DNA of 8,354 bases, from assembly GCA_034436045.1 (NCBI GenBank), contig DAOTVZ010000179.1:1-8354 (forward strand). Direction: 5' to 3'. Positions 6,001-8,354 of this stretch are shown here, one piece after another. Both the position numbers and the translations under genes were made by a program. Under the pieces are notes generated by a model. That model searched no databases, had not been told where the DNA came from, and saw nothing but the letters and a program-made list of their open reading frames with translations. How positions within the stretch are numbered: the stretch's first letter is position 1; every line of letters begins with the position of its first letter. The DNA comes from H111-94 sp034436045. GTDB taxonomy: Bacteria > Chloroflexota > Ktedonobacteria > Ktedonobacterales > Ktedonobacteraceae.

Positions 6001-7852
6001 CTATACCTCCAATTCACGGCGCGGGGCCTTAATGCTCATGCTCGATGACAACCATCCCGACATTGAGGAGTTCATCACTGTCAAGCGCACGCCGGGGAAG
6101 ATTGAGCATGCGAATCTGTCCGTGTGCATCTCGGACAAGTTCATGCAGGCCGTCAAGGACGATGCCGACTGGCATCTGGTCTGGCAGGGCAAGGTCATGA
6201 AAACCATCCGCGCCCGCCAGTTATGGGACCTGATCTGCACCTCCGCCTGGGAGTCCGCCGAACCCGGCATGGTCTTCATGGATCGCTATAATGCAGAATC
6301 AAACACATGGTACTATGAGAACATAAGATGTGTGAACCCCTGTGGTGAGCAGGGTCTGCCCCCCTGGAACGTTTGTAATCTGGGTGCCATCAACCTTTCA
6401 GCATTTGTGGAAAATGGGCAGATGAACTATGAACGGCTGGCGGAGATCAGCAAGGTTGCCATGCGCTTCCTGGATAACGTCATCGATGCCAACGAGTACT
6501 TCCTCGAGGAGAACCGTGAAGCGCAGATGGGCACGCGCCGCACCGGCCTGGGCACGATGGGACTGGCCGACGCGCTCATCAAGATGAAAGTGGCCTACGG
6601 GAGCGATGAGTCGCTGCCGATCATCGAGCGCATCTACCAGACGATCCGCGATGCAGCTTATGAGGCATCTTCGGATATCGCCGCCGAAAAGGGGGCCTTC
6701 CCTCGCTTCGACCGCGAAAAATATATGCAAGGACGTTTCATCCAGCGCTTGCCACAGGCAATACAGGAAAAGATCAGGCGGCAAGGCATTCGCAACGCGG
6801 TGTTGCTAACACAGGCCCCCACCGGCACTACCAGTCTCTTCGCAGGCGTCAGTTCCGGTATTGAGCCAGTCTACGACTTCGCAATGGTGCGCCGCGACCG
6901 CACCGGCGAACATATCCTGTATCATCCACTGCTGCAAGAGTGGCGCGACAAGCATCCCAACGAGCCAACGCCACACTACTTTGTCTCGTCCAAAGACCTC
7001 ACACCGGAAGAGCATGTGCGCGTGCAGGCCACCATCCAGCGTTATACCGACTCCAGCATCAGCAAGACGGTCAACGCCCCACACGACCATACCGTTGAGC
7101 AGGTGCAGAAGCTCTATCGACTGGCTTACGAGATGGGCTGCAAGGGCATCACCTACTACCGTGATGGCTCACGCGACGCGGTGCTGACGCGCATTGAAGA
7201 TGAGAAGAAGAAAAAATCGGCTGAATCCGCCGAGCAGGCCGAGGCCAAACACCCGTTGATGATGGAACCTGTGACCTCCATTCAGCAGGGCGTCAAGCCG
7301 CGTCCGCCGGTTGTGCAGGGCTATACGCGCCAGATCAACGCGCCGGAGGGCAAGATCAACGTCACCATCAACAGTGACGAACAGGGGCCATTGGAGGTTT
7401 TCGTCAACGTGGGCAAGGCCGGTAGCGACATCGCTGCACTGGCCGAAGCGCTCGGTCGCCTGATCTCGCTCAACCTGCGCATCCTCAGCCCGCTCTCACA
7501 GACCGACCGCGCCCAGGAGATCGCTGACCAACTACGCGGCATCGGAGGTAGCCGCTCGGTCGGCTTCGGTAGCCAGCAGATACGCTCGCTGCCTGACGCT
7601 GTGGCCCGCGCACTCGAACTGCACATGGAGTCGCTCCAGGCAGCGAAGGAGGGTGAGCAGAAGGCCGATCCAGCACCACAGGTTTCACAGGTATCACAAC
7701 ACAACGGCATCCACGAAGGCAAAAGCAGCACGCCGCTCAGCATGAACATGTTGAATGTCACCGGCAATCTCTGCCCACAATGCGGCTGCAATACGCTGGT
7801 CAATGAGGAGGGTTGTAAGAAGTGCTATAGCTGTGGCTATAGTGAATGCTAG
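3074..7852 (+). CDS. nrdJ: Class II (B12-dependent) ribonucleotide reductase with two inteins
   Basis: The 1592-residue precursor splices in principle to a 792-residue enzyme that reduces ribonucleotides to deoxyribonucleotides with an adenosylcobalamin-generated thiyl radical. Exteins are residues 1-106, 507-580 and 981-1592. The radical-site motif is NPCGE (1088-1092, thiyl Cys1090). The redox pair is Cys507 (CFVIP) and Cys1101 (CNLGAINL); the 11-residue step from Cys1090 to Cys1101 is as in Thermotoga NrdJ. APTGT (1248-1252) and SSGIEP (1260-1265) complete the barrel signature. A TSCPD-like domain follows (about 1420-1525), though its naming cysteine is replaced (INAPEGK). The tail has CPQC, CKKC and a terminal CGYSEC, resembling a zinc ribbon with a redox-shuttle Cys pair. 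No N-terminal ATP-cone is seen. An AGAGGAG site (3058-3064) precedes the ATG. Paired NrdR boxes suggest control by nucleotide level. Both insertions are in frame, so the gene looks functional only if splicing works. Confidence 0.96.
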   Translation: MLEQQSPTTAAQADTNTQHYTKLEGIREKVFLDRYSLKDPSGKPLEDYPEQLWARVARGIAAVEQTEEQRAYWERRFYEALSGFQFVPGGRILTGAGSGHQVTFYNCMPPDQEVLTAKGYRPISQIAIGDLVVTHRNRLRPVLHRFERETEEQLYIIRPKKIGYDDLRVTGEHKIYVIRSEWVNTHKSRDGLRLQHEPDWIPAKDIKPGDYLAVAYNDEESTPDAIYLHDYLSGYQTEGGKLFKATTRGYHGYVSDWGTHYKLQDRLELDGDLCYLFGRWLGDGCITHRSGTDIPSGIKIVFALDEQKEAEEIARIIEAKFGIEPTIKLSSTERWYDLWINSMPIGEFFKAFLGCYSYNKRIPDQLMHLSSDLTLELLRGLFSADGYISGNKLGIVLANRTLTVQTHQLLLRMGYLFSIRENTHRLGRMPAYRLQATANECGPLFERFFGIEAPEHNIDLKYYFEYDNLKWVRIDEIVIEDYAGSVLDIEVEEDHSFVSAGVVVSNCFVIPSPEDSRQGILDNLKIMTEIMARGGGVGINLSTLRPRGSYIRTVNGTASGPCSWAQLYSVATGDVIQQGGCFGPNERIVTDHGLIPAKELADRLEAGEQIQAITHKGLRPFTHVFRNGVKELYEVKTRRGYGVKVTLDHKMGVLRNGEIVTIPLRNLHEGDEILLLPGEHMADAPLVPLRSSPSIRSKMSTTLNEQVTLPTHLTPELAYLLGFFYGEGHVLQDEKGISCSVENSRLDIQQRLITLIKQLFGLEARVYNGDGASSNINVYSRVLLEWLQENGLLKQKAAEVRVPEAIFRSPTTVVAAFIGGYFDADGGDRHNKDGYGFDSVSRAMLEDIQQLLLANGIVSHIAVQDRSAQGRLPIYRLLITEAQFCERFSNFIACQKDQQHQGYRSHGNSTKEHVSHYALSRVHERVATAGHVALLESIDDLLNVLPDTITSITPVGTSDVYDFEVDEVHLLAGNGLYTSNSRRGALMLMLDDNHPDIEEFITVKRTPGKIEHANLSVCISDKFMQAVKDDADWHLVWQGKVMKTIRARQLWDLICTSAWESAEPGMVFMDRYNAESNTWYYENIRCVNPCGEQGLPPWNVCNLGAINLSAFVENGQMNYERLAEISKVAMRFLDNVIDANEYFLEENREAQMGTRRTGLGTMGLADALIKMKVAYGSDESLPIIERIYQTIRDAAYEASSDIAAEKGAFPRFDREKYMQGRFIQRLPQAIQEKIRRQGIRNAVLLTQAPTGTTSLFAGVSSGIEPVYDFAMVRRDRTGEHILYHPLLQEWRDKHPNEPTPHYFVSSKDLTPEEHVRVQATIQRYTDSSISKTVNAPHDHTVEQVQKLYRLAYEMGCKGITYYRDGSRDAVLTRIEDEKKKKSAESAEQAEAKHPLMMEPVTSIQQGVKPRPPVVQGYTRQINAPEGKINVTINSDEQGPLEVFVNVGKAGSDIAALAEALGRLISLNLRILSPLSQTDRAQEIADQLRGIGGSRSVGFGSQQIRSLPDAVARALELHMESLQAAKEGEQKADPAPQVSQVSQHNGIHEGKSSTPLSMNMLNVTGNLCPQCGCNTLVNEEGCKKCYSCGYSEC
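3392..4591 (+). mobile_element. Intein 1 of NrdJ with LAGLIDADG endonuclease
   Basis: Residues 107-506 (400 aa) of the precursor interrupt the conserved TFYN/CFVIP segment. It begins with Cys107. Block B shows TGEH (170-173), the TxxH motif. Block F is VLDIEVEEDHSF (486-497), and the C-terminus is VVVSN with terminal Asn506, followed by extein Cys507. The penultimate residue is Ser where His is usual. A two-motif LAGLIDADG homing endonuclease sits inside: LFGRWLGDG (276-284, Asp283) and LLRGLFSADG (377-386, Asp385), with both acidic residues present. It should therefore be splicing-competent and possibly mobile, although activity cannot be read from sequence. The endonuclease part is clearly poorer in G+C than the exteins (76 of 180 bases in 4141-4320), which suggests fairly recent acquisition. 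Confidence 0.95.
4814..6013 (+). mobile_element. Intein 2 of NrdJ with LAGLIDADG endonuclease
   Basis: Residues 581-980 (400 aa) interrupt QQGG/SRRGALM. It begins with Cys581. Block B is TLDH (646-649) and block F is VYDFEVDEVHLLAGNG (960-975). The C-terminus is LYTSN with Asn980, followed by extein Ser981. The penultimate residue is again Ser rather than His. Endonuclease motifs are LLGFFYGEG (720-728, Glu727) and FIGGYFDADGG (817-827, Asp825), so the acidic pair is Glu/Asp. Its sequence differs widely from intein 1 and its base composition is nearer the host's, so it appears to be an independent and perhaps older insertion. About 55 extra residues (about 885-940) of unknown role lie between the endonuclease and block F. 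Confidence 0.94.
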
Positions 7853-7890
7853 CATAAATTTTTCCAATCGAAGCTGGTCATGATCCCACG

Positions 7891-7922
7891 CTGTAGGGAT
7901 GGGATTGCTCCCATCCCTACAG
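7891..7922. terminator. Perfect 14-bp hairpin after nrdJ
   Basis: ctgtagggatggga (7891-7904) pairs perfectly with tcccatccctacag (7909-7922) around the loop ttgc. It starts 38 nt after the nrdJ stop. No clear T-run follows on either strand, so it is not a canonical intrinsic terminator. It may instead be an mRNA-stabilising hairpin or a copy of a dispersed intergenic palindrome. The left arm can alternatively pair upstream: atccca (7883-7888) with tgggat (7900-7905). Confidence 0.55.
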
Positions 7923-7969
7923 GCTTCCTGATTTCGGAACGCAAGTATCAACATGAGAGGATAAAGAGC

Positions 7970-8354
7970 ATGGCTCACCAGAATGAGACGACAACACACC
8001 TGACGCATCTCGACGAGAGCGGCAATATACACATGGTCGATGTGACCGAACGCGCAGAGACGGCGCGCGAGGCGGTAGCGAAAGCGCGCGTGCGTCTACA
8101 ACCCTCTACCGTACAACTCATTGAGCAGAATCAAGTAGCTAAGGGGAGCGTGCTGGAAGTGGCAAAGATCGCGGGCATCATGGCGGCCAAGCAGACGCCA
8201 CAGCTTATCCCGCTCTGCCATCCACTACCCATGACACACATCGATCTGCACTTCACGCTCGACACGACCGAGGGCCTGATCTTCATCGAGGCACGCACCC
8301 GCACCCACTACAAAACCGGAGTAGATGTCGAAGCGCTCACCGCCGCTACCGTCG
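7970..8354 (+). CDS. moaC: MoaC, cyclic pyranopterin monophosphate synthase (partial, 3' end outside window)
   Basis: The 128 visible codons encode the start of MoaC, which works with the radical-SAM enzyme MoaA to turn GTP into cyclic pyranopterin monophosphate, the first step of molybdenum cofactor synthesis in the cytosol. The N-terminus LTHLDESGNIHMVDVTERAE (11-30) is typical of the family. LIPLCHPL (79-86, with the conserved His84) and KTGVDVEALTAATV (115-128) follow. The C-terminal part with the catalytic lysine lies beyond the window; family members are about 160 residues. The start is ATG at 7970 with gagagg 9 nt upstream. It lies 117 nt after nrdJ behind a hairpin. Whether it has its own promoter is unclear, as I saw no convincing one. 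Confidence 0.95.
   Translation, partial: MAHQNETTTHLTHLDESGNIHMVDVTERAETAREAVAKARVRLQPSTVQLIEQNQVAKGSVLEVAKIAGIMAAKQTPQLIPLCHPLPMTHIDLHFTLDTTEGLIFIEARTRTHYKTGVDVEALTAATV

Noticed and set aside
7853..7969. A molybdenum-cofactor riboswitch in front of moaC
   Set aside because: The gap is short and holds just one simple palindrome, with no multi-stem architecture of that class.
1536..8354. A functional molybdenum cofactor cluster linking cinA and moaC
   Set aside because: The CinA domain only resembles MoCF enzymes in fold, the genes face opposite ways, and nrdJ separates them.

Overview
The window looks like ordinary chromosomal housekeeping DNA from a free-living bacterium, with one striking gene in it. 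The RNA reductase is adenosylcobalamin-dependent with a Cys-rich tail, it is preceded by NrdR-type boxes, G+C is moderate, and the M50 protease carries a long disordered tail. A Chloroflexota/Ktedonobacterales-like host is my best guess. That is inference: there is no rRNA or lineage marker here.

Layout. Bases 1-377 hold no credible gene. They contain 11-bp-phased direct repeats (29-72), a long imperfect inverted repeat (89-180), further nested palindromes (181-284) and a probable terminator (301-349) for the leftward genes. Two leftward genes follow: a site-2-protease-like membrane metalloprotease (378-1472, GTG start) and, 63 nt upstream of it, cinA (1536-2777), a nicotinamide-nucleotide amidase with a MoCF-like N-terminal domain. 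Bases 2778-3073 are a divergent control region. It holds two tandem NrdR-box-like sites exactly 31 bp apart, followed by a good sigma70-type promoter (TTGAAA-N17-TATACT) facing right. A weaker leftward promoter for cinA overlaps the first NrdR box.

The rightward gene, 3074-7852, encodes a 1592-residue precursor of class II ribonucleotide reductase (NrdJ) containing two in-frame inteins. Each is 400 residues and each carries splicing blocks and a LAGLIDADG endonuclease. Intein 1 lies immediately before the first redox-active cysteine of the reductase. Intein 2 splits the conserved QQGG/xRRGA segment. Removing both leaves a continuous 792-residue NrdJ. A perfect 14-bp hairpin (7891-7922) follows, and then a rightward moaC (7970 to beyond the window end), which belongs to molybdenum cofactor synthesis.

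How the genes relate. NrdJ makes deoxynucleotides, so transcription through NrdR would tie it to dNTP/ATP status and production of active enzyme would also require two protein-splicing events. CinA recycles pyridine nucleotides, and its possible shared NrdR operator is the only hint of a link. I found no defence system, CRISPR array, RNA gene, transposase or wholly new gene system. The strongest points are the doubly interrupted reductase, its active-site insertion positions and its control region.
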